Source: Calcarisporiella thermophila CBS 279.70 (Eukaryota; Calcarisporiellomycota). From it: DNA of 64,000 nt. Both the position numbers and the translations under genes were made by a program. The stretch covers positions 693,829-757,828 of the forward strand of contig NW_027192197.1 of NCBI RefSeq assembly GCF_041956535.1. Direction: 5' to 3'. Shown here one piece after another: positions 12,737-24,292 of the stretch (positions are counted from its first letter, which is position 1; the number at the start of each line of letters is the position of its first letter). The notes beneath the pieces are model-generated. The model saw nothing but the letters and a program-made list of their open reading frames with translations. It was not told the DNA's origin and made no database searches.

Positions 12737-13817
12737 TTACTGAGAGGTAGAGGCCGTTGGTCGCTTTTTCTTCTCTGCTTCTGCCTCCTTCTCCTTCTCT
12801 ATCTCAGCTACAATTCTCTCGACCTCCTCCATCTCCAACAGCTATAAGAGGGAAAAAAAGGCTAAGCTTGGAGTTGATATAGCTTATATATATGCAAACA
12901 CACCTTGATTTTCTTGTCCATGCCCATCAACGCAATTTCTATGTTCTTAGCTCCCGTCTGCACCACCTCAAGTAATGACTTTACAGTGAGCTTAATTGCC
13001 TCCTCCCGCGAAAGGTCGTCCTTATAGTTCTTCTCGAGGAACTCGCGCACCGTCTTGGAACTTCTTCCGATTGCATTTGCTTTCCACGCGTTATAGGTTC
13101 CCGCCGGCTCAGTTTGAAAGAGTTTGGGTACATTGTCCGAATCAAATCCAATAATAAGAGTTGAGATGCCGAATGGGCGGACACCACCACGCTGTGTATA
13201 CCTCTAAATTAAATTAAATCACATGTGCAGGGTCAATAAAGCAGCCTATTTCTATAATGCCACTGCAAAAAAAGCGTGAGAAAGAATTACCTGCTGTACG
13301 GTAGCAATATACCGAGTAATATACTCAATTGATACAGGATCTTCTAGTGTCAAGCGGTGACTTTGGCATTCAACACGGGCTTTATTCACTAACACACGAG
13401 CATCGGCATTCAAACCTATGGTCCGCCAGGACATAATTGAGTGAGAAATCGGAACAATCGAAAGTGGCAACATTGAAAAACACCGGAAATCGAGTGCATA
13501 CCAGCAAAAGCAAGACAAACATGATCATCCAGCATACAGATTTTGCGAACAGTGCGAGGATCTTGTAGCTTCAAGACCGATTTCTTCTCGACACCAAGCA
13601 CAACTACATCTTTTCCACGCACACCAACCTACAGAGTTGAAAAGATAAAAAAAATTATTCATATTTATTTAATCTGCCAACGCTTGCAAAGATAGTATCC
13701 AAAGAATATGCTTACGGCACAGGTTCCTTTGTTTACCGCCTCAAGAGCGTATTCGACCTGAAAGAGATGACCATCGGGAGAGAAAACTGTCAGAGCACGA
13801 TCGTAAGACCCGGCCAT
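12737..13817 (-). CDS. PSMA7: 20S proteasome subunit alpha type-7 (alpha4)
   Basis: Five exons: 13716-13817, 13502-13628, 13291-13415, 12904-13203, 12737-12841; 252 residues, the usual length for this subunit. It starts [20 protein letters not shown], the alpha-subunit signature ([17 protein letters not shown]), followed by [31 protein letters not shown] and [13 protein letters not shown], which together single out alpha4 (PSMA7, yeast PRE6) rather than other alpha subunits. It forms part of the outer ring of the 20S core and has no peptidase activity. The tail is Lys/Glu-rich ([14 protein letters not shown]), typical of alpha4. The spliced frame is intact. Confidence 0.96.
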
Positions 13818-14414
13818 TTTAATGTATAAGTCAGAGTTGAATTGAAGGAGAAAATAAGAGAACTGAGCAGGCGATCAATAACGCGTTTAACGAAGCATCG
13901 AATACGTGTGTATGAGTGCGTAATCCTAAGATTTATTAATTAAAGTAAAAATTGGTAAAAATTGGAGAAATCACCGGGCTGCTTCATCGGGGTCAGCCAA
14001 ATTTGTTTACGTCGTTAACGTAAGGTCCTGGATCGAAATATTCTCGCAAAAAATAGCTCAATTGCAAAGAGCTAAGTTGAATTAACTGAGTAGCACTTAA
14101 GATTAGATAGAGGAAAACTTACAGAGTCGTTGGGAAGAATAATATATACATCCTACTGCAGGTTTGCGCACTTCTTTTATCCACTGCAATAGCATCAATA
14201 TTTAATCTTGAATGCTCCCCCTTAGTAACAGATTTGGTATCTGTATTATATTATGAAGAAAACACAGAGGACTCTGACTATTTTCATTATAAAAAAATGA
14301 AAGTTCGACTCAATAATAGAGTTAAACAAGTTACATAAGTTATGCGAAAATAAAAAGAAAAAATACGCATATAAATAAGCAAATTATTGATATTAGAAAG
14401 GAAGCTATGGTTGA
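13818..14414. other. Spacer between HSF 3' end and PSMA7 promoter
   Basis: About 600 AT-rich bases upstream of proteasome alpha4 and downstream of the heat shock factor, both minus-strand genes. No gene or clear motif seen. Confidence 0.5.
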
Positions 14415-16549
14415 TTAATCCAGGAAGGACGGCTCCAAACCAAGACTTTCCACAAGCCCATCGATATCCGATTGTACCTCATTAATGCCTAACAAAATCG
14501 TATTTGAAGGACATTGGATTAACTTGCTGTCATTTGTCGCACCATCATTTCCAAGATTAAGCGCAATATTGGCGGGGGACTTGAATGGCAGATTCTGTGA
14601 GCAATCGCTGTTTTCAGATGTAGTTTTAACAGTTTCGGGTGCCTCGCCTGTCAACAAACCATCTGGTTTGACGAACTGGGCTGCGACAGACATGGGGTGA
14701 GGGAACAAAGTAACGCCCTCCCCAAGACCTGCCGTGGCGAGAGACTGGGCTGGATCAGTTATGATTGGCTGTGCAGACGTGACGGGGATCATCACAGGCA
14801 TGGCCATAGGAACGATGGCCGGATGGAACGCGATAGTCGTATTGAGGGTCAGCGAAGAGAGATTCTCAGCTGTAGGATGAGCTGAAGATGCTACAAAGTC
14901 GTTGTCTATAGGAAATTATGGGTAAGAATAAACTTAGTGGCCCGTATACTTCAACATGAAGGAAACTATCGTGCTTACTTCCAATACATGGATTTGTCGT
15001 ATGAGTGTTGGGTTTTCCGCTGTCTTCGGGAGAGCTTGTCTGTGTGCAGCTTTCTGTCGTGATTGCTGCTAGATTACTCGGTTCTTGAGTTTTGGACGAT
15101 TTGCGTGCCCTGAGTCTCGCCGCAGGGGGATATTGGGGTGAAATGTGTACGGAGGACGATGACGATGAATCACTGTCGGAGCGAATGGGGAAAGAGTGAT
15201 TCGAATTGGTCGAAGCGGCTCTTCTGGTAAAGTAAGAAAGCGACGTTGATCCTGTTAAAATTCGAGATGCATTAGTTGCAAAACCAGTTGATGGGAAGAA
15301 TATGTGAGGCACTACCATTTGTATCGGATCCGTTTGAGCTGCCCGAAGGCGTGCTGGAGAATGAAGGAACAACTCCTGGGGTCGATGAAGAAGCCGAGGG
15401 TGAGTAGGTATTAAGGGGGGACTGCTGAAGTTCGGTTGAGGGTGAGATCGAGCTTGAGCCCCTTTTAAGCATTTCCTCCATTTCCTCAGTCATCCAAGTC
15501 TTTGGACGTTTCCTGCTTGATTCCTCTCCCGAGCCCGAGTCGTCGCTCTCTCCTGAGAGTATTCTTTTGGCACCAGCAAAAGATATTTTATTCTCTCCGT
15601 TAGGTGAGAACACGGTACTTAGGAAGCTCAGGATCTTTTCGATCATCTCATGCTGTCTATGATTGCGTTCACGTAATGCTAACATTTCACTCCACAGCTG
15701 ACGGTTTTCGTTCTTAATCGACTGGAGTTCACTGCCGATCACCGACTGATGTTTGCGGATACTATTTATAGTTTCAAGAATCTCGGGCAACTCCACCTCC
15801 GACAGATCGCGACCTTCCCCTGAGTCACGGGTGCGCTTGCGTGCAACCAGGCAGAGCAGATCGGGTCGATCGCGCAAGAAATTGGGATTGCTGAACTCCC
15901 AAAGCTCGCCGGACCCGTCTGCAATAAGAACCCCCTGCTGCAAGTGGGGGATTTTGTGGAAACCATACATATTGAGTTGACGCACGAAACTTGAGAAATT
16001 TGAATGCTTGAAGAATTTTGGCAGCACCACCCGCGAAAATTCGTCAGGATTCGTAACTATTGTAATCGGCATTAGAAACGTACACGCGTGTAGGAGAAAA
16101 ATACTAGGATGAATTACCATAAAATGTGGCACCATCCTCTGACCATCGGATGAGGCTGTCTGTAGTTTTATCGTTAACCATGCTATGATTTACAGGAAAG
16201 AGTCTGTTATCTGGCGCCGTAGCAACAGAATCTGAAGAGAAAACACTACTCACTTGTACAGCTTATTCAGAAACGCGGGAACAGCTCGATTGATGACTGG
16301 GCGCATGGGTCCTGAGATTTGGCTGGGCGCAGTGAGGAATGGTACGCTATCTACTAAGGAAATGTCGCTATTATTCCCTGGCGATAGTGTTGGACTTTTT
16401 AAAGCGGACAAGTTGGAGGAGGTGCCGCTCTGTAAAACTGTAGGGGAGGTGGAGACACCATCCAAGATAGCCGGAGCAGCCGTGTTCACAGAACGCTTTC
16501 TTCTGGCGGCTCCTCGCGAAAAAGGCTGCCTAGCAGAATTCTTCTCCAT
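14415..16549 (-). CDS. HSF1: Heat shock transcription factor
   Basis: Five exons: 16254-16549, 16118-16182, 15316-16056, 14979-15251, 14415-14905; 621 residues. The HSF winged-helix domain spans residues about 88-195: VPAFLNKLYN, IRWSEDGATFYV, FSRVVLPKFFKHSNFSSFVR and QLNMYGFHKIPHLQQG, with its two introns inside the domain. A hydrophobic heptad trimerisation region follows (ILETINSIRKHQSVIGSEL to HEMIEKILSFL), then a basic SRKRPKTW stretch that may act as an NLS. The Ser/Pro/Thr-rich C-terminal half may carry activation regions. It controls heat-stress genes by binding nGAAn arrays. I chose the ATG at 16549; an in-frame ATG at 16612 would add 21 residues. An inverted repeat with GAA/TTC units sits about 170-195 bases upstream of the start. 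Confidence 0.94.
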
Positions 16550-16718
16550 GCTTCTATGGTTGCAAAGTTCTAAGGAATTTATTAATGATAGACACGTAAT
16601 GAACAGAGCCACGTTCGTTCTAAAAATACATCCTCCACTCTACTCTGAAGCGTATGTAGGTAAATGCTTACATGGCTGTTGATACGGAATGCCAAATCGA
16701 GTGGAAAAAAAAAACACT

Positions 16719-16744
16719 TGATCAGAAGCGAAATTTTCTGATCA
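16719..16744. promoter_or_regulatory. Inverted repeat with GAA/TTC units upstream of HSF
   Basis: Perfect 9-base arms TGATCAGAA (16719-16727) and TTCTGATCA (16736-16744) around an 8-base spacer that itself contains GAA. The two adjacent GAA units have the 5-base spacing of heat shock elements, but the TTC unit is shifted by one base, so this is only an HSE-like site. Its position suggests a possible HSF autoregulatory site; this is inference. Confidence 0.35.
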
Positions 16745-17083
16745 GCGTGTTGTTGCCTCAACGAAGTAAATCACTAATCTTAGAAAGATGTATCTTTCGG
16801 ATGGCTGATTTTTTGATGGAATATGAAGTATCGAAGACGAAAATATAATGGGAATGAAAGCTATAATCCAATAATATATTGCTTTGCACCAGTGAATTAA
16901 ACACCACGATTTTAAAGCGAAAAAGTAAAAGTCAAATAATAAAGTTATAGTAGAAGATACATTATTGTTTTAGCACTTTACAGATAACTTTCAAGTATAT
17001 CGTGTGGTAAATCAAGAAACCCTCTTCGAATTAATTAGTAAAGACGAGAGGTTTTAGACAAAAAAGATGGATATTTTAAAAAT

Positions 17084-17108
17084 CGCATTTTTTTAAAAAA
17101 AAAATGCG
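17084..17108. repeat. A/T-rich hairpin
   Basis: Arms of 11 bases (CGCATTTTTTT and AAAAAAATGCG) separated by three bases form a strong stem. It lies in the middle of the HSF/NMNAT spacer. No known function. Confidence 0.5.
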
Positions 17109-18027
17109 CAATTTTTTTTTGGGTGAGGTGAGAGGCGCAGCAAAAATGCGATATTTTGAAAATAATTTCCCATGAACCAAGGGGGGGTATTTGTAGCAAG
17201 ATCGAAGATTTACGATTCGATGTATTGGGCAGATTTTTTATGATTATACCGTATCTCATAATAAACTGTTGCAATTTTTTAATATTTACTATTCTCACAT
17301 TTCAATTATTTTGCCCCTGTTATTTTCACGTTTGACATTTCGTATAAGTTGGTGTAATTAATCGCTAATTGTTAGCGGTAATCATTTCCAATAGTTTGTT
17401 CCCAAAGCATCCGCCTGCTCTTTGCTGTGGCATTTGATAGTCTACCCACAGTCCCAAAATATTCCACTTGCTTTGCTACCACAATTGCTAATCTCTGTGC
17501 AAGTGCAGTTTTTAGCGTACATGCGCTTTGACTTTGCTCCATTACTCATTATCAATAATTCCGCAATAAAGTTGCCCATTGTGTTTCCAGAGCTCTTTGC
17601 ACTTCGATCATATGAATAAATACCTTCATTCAGGCCCTTAAAGCAAAATTATTTCAAATCGACGCCGAATTTTATCTTAATCTTTCATAATCGATCGTAC
17701 AATAAGTGGCGTTCTCGCCTTCAAAATTCAAATCTCTGCTACATCCATACTATATTCTTGGTGGGCATCAAACAATGGGTGCAAACCACAAGTCTTGAGC
17801 GTAAGCTCATATATAATCTGCGACTATCACCAGGGACGATTTTAACGGCTTAGAAAGGTGGATAAATTGGCTGGTTTTAAAACTGAATCGTGTATGATTT
17901 AAATATATATGCAGTTAGATCAGAAATGACTGCGGCAGCTCTTTTATCACAGCGAAGATACGAAATTGACATCTTCGACAGTTAGATAATATATAGAGCA
18001 GCATAACTACCTTCTGGCGCTCACAAA

Positions 18028-19081
18028 ATGAGTGATTATGCGGACGCGCCGGCGGGATTGAATCGTAATGGGCTGATGATGCATGACATCAATGCCTCTG
18101 AATACGAATTCCCGTTAAGTAGGCTTCGAAAGACGATGCTTGGTACGGAAAAGAAAAATTAGCGATGTTGCTTTTCTTACCTAATTCTAAAAAAAAAATA
18201 CATCTGCAGATGACAAGAAGATGCCACTCGTAATCGTTGCATGTGGCTCTTTTTCCCCAATAACCTATCTCCATTTGCGCATGTTCGGTAAAACTTCCTT
18301 CGTAGAATTCAGTGTCAACTTACTAATGTCTAGAATATAGAAATGGCCAAGGATTATATTGACGAGAGAGGCGAATTTGAAATTGTGGGGGGATATTACT
18401 CCCCAGTGTCTGATGCCTACAAGAAGGAGGGGCTTGCTCCAGCGCATCATCGTGTCAACATGTGTGAGCTCGCTATTGCACAGACATCCGATTGGCTGAT
18501 GGTTGACTCTTGGGAGGCACGGAGGGAGGACTACCAGCGGACGGCCGTGGTGCTGGATCATTTTAACGAGGAGCTGAATGTTAAAGGCGGAGGTGTTTTG
18601 ACAAGTAGCGGTACGCACTTATATCTAACTAAAAATGGTTCTATACATGGTTAATTTTCGTCTCGAACTTTAGGGGAGAGGAGATCAATCAAAATCATGC
18701 TTCTTGCAGGTGGCGATCTTATAGAGTCTTTTGCTCACCCTGATGTGTGGGCCCCCGATGATGTAAGCAGCGAGCTTTTCCTCTTCATTCTATGGATTAG
18801 AGGGCACTGACTGCGATTGTAATGTGTAGCTGCATCATATTCTTTGTGACTATGGGTGTCTCATTGTAGAGCGCACTGGCACGGATGTCTGGGGCTTCCT
18901 GTTATCCCACGATATTCTGTATGAGCATCGGCGAAATGTCTTCGTGATCAAGCAGCTGATTTATAACGATATCAGTTCCACTAGAGTGAGGCTGTTTGTA
19001 AAACGAGGCATGTCGATCCGCTACCTACTTCCCAACTCCGTCATCGAGTACATCCGAGAAAATAAACTATATCTCACATAG
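18028..19081 (+). CDS. NMA1: Nicotinamide/nicotinate mononucleotide adenylyltransferase
   Basis: Five exons: 18028-18142, 18210-18287, 18341-18610, 18674-18762, 18830-19081; 267 residues. It joins NMN (or NaMN) and ATP to make NAD (or NaAD), the last step shared by NAD synthesis routes. The nucleotidyltransferase motif is clear, VIVACGSFSPITYLHLRMFE, containing the GxFxPxTxxH-type signature. Further family blocks are VGGYYSPVSDAYKKEGLAP, HRVNMCELA, SDWLMVDSWE, ILLAGGDL-like (IMLLAGGDLIESF) and NDISSTRVRLFVKRG, the ISSTxxR motif that binds ATP phosphates. The spliced frame is continuous. Length and motif order match eukaryotic NMNATs. The N-terminal 35 residues are variable in the family. Confidence 0.96.
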
Positions 19082-19280
19082 AGTTTCCTCCATGTTTATA
19101 TTGCTTAGGGAAAGAGCTTGTTTTATTTTCACTTATTTATCATTATTTGTACGAATATAAATATGCTGTATATCTCCGAGGTGCAACATTAGACGAGGGG
19201 ATCAGGTATTTATACATTAGCGATAGAAAATGGCTACAAAAATACAGGTTATATAGCTGGAAAGGAAAAACAAGGTCAAA

Positions 19281-21490
19281 TCATATCTCAATGACCTCTC
19301 CAAAACAACTTGAGCATTTGGGTACCTCCTCCAAAAAATACAGTGCACTGATAGGATTTCTCAGCAGTGAATCATCGGGGGTTTTCTTCTTCATTTGGGA
19401 AACGTGGGACGGGGTAGGAGGCAAAGTCAGGGTGGTGGCTGCGGAAGAGGAGTGTCCCGTCGAGGCTGAAGAGGCGCGGCGAAAATGTTGCTGGCTATAT
19501 TGCGGCGATGTGGCGGACGTCGAGGGCTGCATGCTAAACATCCTATGATGGCTTGATTGGCTATACGGGATCGCAGGCATGGAATAGCGGGACTTTCCAG
19601 TGTAGCTACTATAGCGTGCTATTGAAAGGGTTAAATTAGAGTTTGTAAAGCTTGGTTACTATGATGCGAGAAAAAAATAGATGAAATACATGAGACACCG
19701 GAGATCAAACCGCCTGTTCCGAGTGCCCTCTTTCCAGTCCCATTTAGTTCCACAGCTTCATAGGCACGCATCTCTGACAGCTGTCTCGAAAGCTCGCGAT
19801 TCTGCCATTTTAGTGCTCGAATTTCATCCTGCAGCGCCTCAGTGGGAGCCTGTAGTGCGTCAGCATCTTGAGAGAGCTCTACCTGGCTGCTTCTGTCAGA
19901 TTGAGCAGGATTTAGGTTTTTTCCATCAGATCGTGGGTCGGGTATCATCTTCTCACTGTGAACAATCGGAAGCAGGATTCCAGGCGGGTTTGAATGTGCC
20001 TCCTTAGGCATAATCGGCAGCAGAATTCCCTGTTCTTCGGCGGAAACGACATCGCCAGTCTTATTTGATTCTAATTGCTCGGTTAGAATACTGACCTCTC
20101 CCTCCAGTCGCTTAATGGCCTCTATTCCTTCTGTTCTTACTTCCTCCATCTTTAGCTTTAATTCTTCCATCTCTCTCAGCACCTCGTCCCTTTCGCTTTC
20201 CATAACATCTGCTCTATTTTCGGCTTCTGTCACGCGCATTGAGAGTTTAGCTACGCTCACCTCCGCGATATCCAGGTTCGATTGTAGTGAATCCCGCTCG
20301 GATAAAAGCTCAGCTACAAGATTCTCCTTCTTTGCCAGCGCGGCCATCGTCTCTTGGATTCGGACACTCAGCGCGACGTTTTCTTCGCGAAGAGCATCCG
20401 TCGCGGTGCGTAGAGAGTGGAGGTGCTCATTTTCGGAGGTTGCTTCGGAGAGCTTGGACTCGCAAATGGAAAGTGTTTGCTGGAGAGAGCTCAGGGCGCT
20501 CTCCTGATTTGCGAGATCTTGTTGTGTTTTGTGTAATTGGTCGCGCAAAGAATTCACCTCCTCCTCCTTACTCTCCACTAGAGTTTTCATACATTGTACA
20601 TTTTCTGCCATTGCTCTATTCTCGGCACGACTCTGGTTGATTGTCTCCTCCTGTTCTTTCACCTGCGCCACCAGCTTGTTCCTTTGATTCTCGAGAGTGT
20701 GCAACGACGCCTCTCTTTCTTGTGACAATTTGAGTTGATCGCGTAAAGAGAGCAGCTCGGCCTCCAGTTTGTTGGAAAGCTCCTCGCCATCTTTTAGCCG
20801 CCTTTCTAATGTTAGCTTCTTAGCTCTAAGTTGTCCAATGGTCGCCTCACGAGCCTTCAAATTTTCTTCTAAGAGTTTCAATCTCGCTTTAATGTCCAGT
20901 GGAGCTTCTTCCTCCTAACACAATAACACATTTCATATTATAAAGCTTGCAATACGTTCAAATAAACGCAAAAACTTACCGTATTTGACTGCACGGATTT
21001 ATCCCTTGCGTCGATTTCTTCTATTGCTAATGCATTTACTGCCTCAGTTTCATGAGGATATTGATTTGCGTGTGAGCTATTTTTTTCATCCTCGTTGAAT
21101 TCTATACTCGATTTAGTTAGATGCATCTAGGACACACTATTATCCATGGGTGTTTCCATTACCAGTTGTGGTCGATGGTGATTTGCCGTTAGTAAATGAG
21201 GGTAGCATTAGGAGTTGAGGAGATTTTTCGAGAGAGCTCCGGGGAGAATTGGGCTTGTCCGCCACCGTTGTTCGGGGATCTACTGTGCTTACACTGGAGA
21301 CCGATGCCAAGCTTGGGGATCGAGAGCGAGGCTCGTCTTTCTTTTTTTGAAACTTCTTGAGCTAGGGGTAAGGGGTTAAACGTGAGAATATCTATAGGAA
21401 TAGCGTAATTTCATTTAAAAGGAAAACCTTTTTACGCGCCGCTAAAACCTTTTCCGCCCTAGCAGCATCACTATTTTGTTGAGGCTCCAT
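19281..21490 (-). CDS. GM130/BUG1-like golgin (coiled coil)
   Basis: Five exons: 21428-21490, 21163-21361, 20980-21101, about 19711-20914 (a donor at 19699 is equally in phase) and 19281-19618; about 641 residues. The N-terminus, AARKKLKKFQKKK after an Ala-rich start, resembles the p115-binding basic motif of GM130/GOLGA2 (AAAKKKLREYQ). A Ser/Pro-rich stretch follows, then roughly 330 residues of heptad coiled coil, for example ENLKAREATIGQLRAKK and LRDQLKLSQEREASL. The last residues, FGEVIEI, end with a hydrophobic residue as does the GRASP-binding C-terminus of GM130. It would tether vesicles at the cis-Golgi. The exon 2/3 intron uses a CTAAC branch site 18 bases before its acceptor. Coiled coils make orthology uncertain; the two ends are the best evidence. 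Confidence 0.7.
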
Positions 21491-21793
21491 CACTCCACAA
21501 AGATTTTACCGATTTCTCTGTATAGGTCTATATCAATTATCCAAAAAAAAACCTCCGTTTTATATCGGTGTGGTGTTCGCTGAAATTTGGAATCAAACTA
21601 ATGAGTGGCTTTGAATAATCTTATACCATCGTTCGGTTTTTTCATTCTCCTCACTCCCTCTTCGATCCATTGTCCATTCCCCCCCCCCCCTAAAATAAAA
21701 AGTGAGAACAGCCGCGGAAATTGGATCTACATATCATCAGTCTTTTTTCATCTTATCCTGAATTCTCTTTTTCCTTATCTCTAATCAGCCAAG
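21491..21793. promoter_or_regulatory. Short divergent promoter golgin / SCD6
   Basis: Only 303 bases separate the two start codons, so the promoters must be closely packed or shared. It contains a 12-C run (21679-21690) and pyrimidine-rich sequence upstream of SCD6. Confidence 0.55.
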
Positions 21794-23719
21794 ATGAGCT
21801 CAAGTTTCATAGGCTCTAAAATCAGTCTTGTTTCCAATTCATTAATCCGATATGTTGGCATTTTGCACGCGATTGACCCGGAAAAATCCACTGTCTCCTT
21901 AGCCCAAGGTGAGATCTTCTCTCCTGATTGTATTCCCTCTTAAAATGGTTTAAAATTATTGGAGAGGATTATTGCCATGATCTATTGCCATTTTTATTGC
22001 TTCCCCTCCCAACGCGTTATGACGCGTATTAGGATGCTGGTTTTTAGCGTTCTATACGGCGGTCATCCTTTTGTATGGATTGATGGATGGATGGATGGAT
22101 GCGCATTTATATTCTTCTCTTATCTGCTGATGATGGAATGATGTCCATGATGACCATGCTGAAAATTTAGTGGCCATGATGACGAATCCTCTTCGTTATT
22201 CTAGAATTTTTTTAAACCTCTTTATTGATCGTGTACAAGTCATGTCCTAACCACTTATCCCTATTTTTAGTCCGCTCATTCGGTACCGAGGGTCGAAAGG
22301 GAAATCCGGCAGAAGAGATCCCGCCTTCTGATAATGTCTTCGAATATATTGTGTTTCGAGGCGCCGATGTAAAAGATCTTCAAGTTTTTGAGTCACCAGC
22401 TGCCCCGCAACCACAGCAACCCCAAGTCCCAAATGATCCGGCCATTGTTGGGGTAAGATCTAGTGGTATCACGGTATCTTGAATTCATCCATGTTTATGC
22501 ATACGTACTTTTATTAGACAACAGCACCAACTTCAGCACAACCAGGCTTACAAGGGGGCTATCAACAGCATCCACCTATGATGGGTAACATCCCTCCATC
22601 ACAGCCTTATGCACCTAACCCCTACATGGCGAATGCCCCCGGATGGCAGCAGCAGCAGCCACAAGCTTACTGGCAGCAGCCGCAGCATGCACAGCAATTC
22701 GGGGGCCCCGCGGTTGACGCGACTACACAACAGGTAATTATCAAGGGCGGTGTTTGTTCCGTTATGGAGCCCTATTTCTACGAGATGATGAATACTTTGG
22801 ATGTATTACTCCTTGTCCTAATGATATATGAGGATAATATCTTCTACTGCCTTCCTACTGACCGTTTTGGATACTTGTTTCCATTTCTCTGAGTTGATGG
22901 TCACTGACCTCTCCTTGTTCTCACGCTTACATAGAACGTCAATGCGGCTGATGCGGACGAGGCAAGAAAATCGCAGGCGCCAACCGCAGAGTCGGTAGAA
23001 CAGCTGGCGAAAAAGATTAGCGGAATCAATATGGGGAAGGAAAACAAAGGTGATTTAAGCAAATCTTCTAAAATGGTTCTTTCCTTGAGAATTTATGACC
23101 CTTTTTCCACCCAATAGACCAAGGCATCCGCATGCAAAATCAGAATGAAACCCGCAACCAGCAGTATCAGCCCTCGCATCATCGACGCGGCGGACGTGGG
23201 GGCCAGCGTCGCTATGCTCCACGACCCGTGAATGTTCCCACGTCAGACTTCGACTTTGAGTCTGCCAATGCCAAATTTGACAAGAGCGAGATTGTTCGCA
23301 AGGCTACGACGGAGACGGGGGGCCATGTTGCGGAGGAGGATGGGGCTGGCGGCCAAAGTAACGACGTAGTGGAGATCCCGTCGGAGCCCTTCTATGACAA
23401 GAAGAAGTCGTTCTTCGACAACATCTCTTGCGAATCGAAGGAAACAACACGCTCCTCGCAAGATCGCAGACAGCGGGCCAATGAGGAGCGACGACTGAAC
23501 ATGGAGACGTTTGGGCAGGCAGATGCCGGCCGCCGTGGTGGTTATCGTCGCGGCGGTGGAGGTCGAGGCGGGTATCATCGAGGCGGGTATCAGCGTGGTG
23601 GCTATCACCACCGGGGGGGTTATCGATCACTTCCATCAGCAGCAGCAGCAGCAGCATCAGGGAGGAGCGCATCGACAGAACGGTGGAGGGCAGCAGATTG
23701 CCAACGGAGTGGATGGTAA
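21794..23719 (+). CDS. SCD6: Scd6/LSM14-family RNA granule protein
   Basis: Five exons: 21794-21908, 22271-22452, 22518-22733, 22935-23049, 23118-23719; 409 residues. The N-terminal LSm14 domain reads [36 protein letters not shown], and [15 protein letters not shown], the family pattern. A Pro/Gln-rich linker follows, then the FDF motif block ([15 protein letters not shown]), the FFD-like segment [14 protein letters not shown], the TFG-box-like NMETFGQAD, and Arg-Gly-Gly repeats ([19 protein letters not shown]). Scd6/LSM14 represses translation and promotes decapping in P-bodies with Dhh1/DDX6. After a seven-G run at 23613-23619 the encoded tail changes to a poly-Ala stretch, while another frame gives a Gln-rich, RNA-granule-like tail; see findings. 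Confidence 0.93.
22074..22101. repeat. Tetranucleotide (GATG) microsatellite
   Basis: About five ATGG-type units inside the first intron of SCD6. Confidence 0.7.
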
Positions 23720-24292
23720 CTAGAGAGGGCCTTATGCGATGAGCATACTTGTGGATATTTTTCATAATTTCTGTGGATATTTCTTCTTCATTTTTTTTTT
23801 TTTGACTGGATTTGTTTAAAGCTGCCAAAGTTTCAGGGTAAAGAAAAAAAGGAATCTATTCTCTCACCCCCTACTTACTCTTTTTTTTGCATTGGAGAGC
23901 GTGTTGGCTTTCTTTTCTTGCTTTCTCGTTAGCGCTTTTTATATATATTTCTTTTTTCACTTTTCCTCATTTCTGTGAATTTTTAAGGTGTCTTTTTGGT
24001 CTTTTTGTTCGATATGTTTTAGTAAATCAATGACTCGTTACTACCTATCATCCCTTTCCCTTCATCCCTTTCCCTTCATTCCTTTCCCATAGTGCCACTT
24101 GCTCACTAAAAGCTGCAGGCGTTATCGCCCACCTGCTTTTGAAGACCACGATCACCCAGTCCTCAAGTCTCACATCCTTTTCCGCTTCGAACTCCGAAAT
24201 CGCGAACCATCTCGAGGACTGTTCTCTCGGTTTCGTGTCATTCTCACGGCATTTTCTCTCGACGTCCCAGAACATCTAACCTGTTCACAGAA
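23720..24292. other. 3' UTR of SCD6 and promoter of TenA gene
   Basis: T-rich 3' sequence including a long T run near 23790, then pyrimidine-rich sequence with three copies of a 14-base unit at 24049-24090. No gene seen; antisense frames here lack conserved content. Confidence 0.5.
24049..24090. repeat. Three tandem copies of a 14-base unit
   Basis: Two identical copies of CATCCCTTTCCCTT (24049-24062, 24063-24076) and a third with two changes (24077-24090), about 200 bases upstream of the TenA-family start codon. Confidence 0.85.

Larger units (their letters stand above)
16550..18027. other. Long AT-rich divergent region HSF / NMNAT
   Basis: About 1.5 kb between two divergent genes. It contains a GAA-rich inverted repeat near HSF (16719-16744) and an A/T hairpin (17084-17108). 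Short frames at 17035-17298 and 17422-17619 show no recognisable domain. No repeat-element coding seen. Confidence 0.5.
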
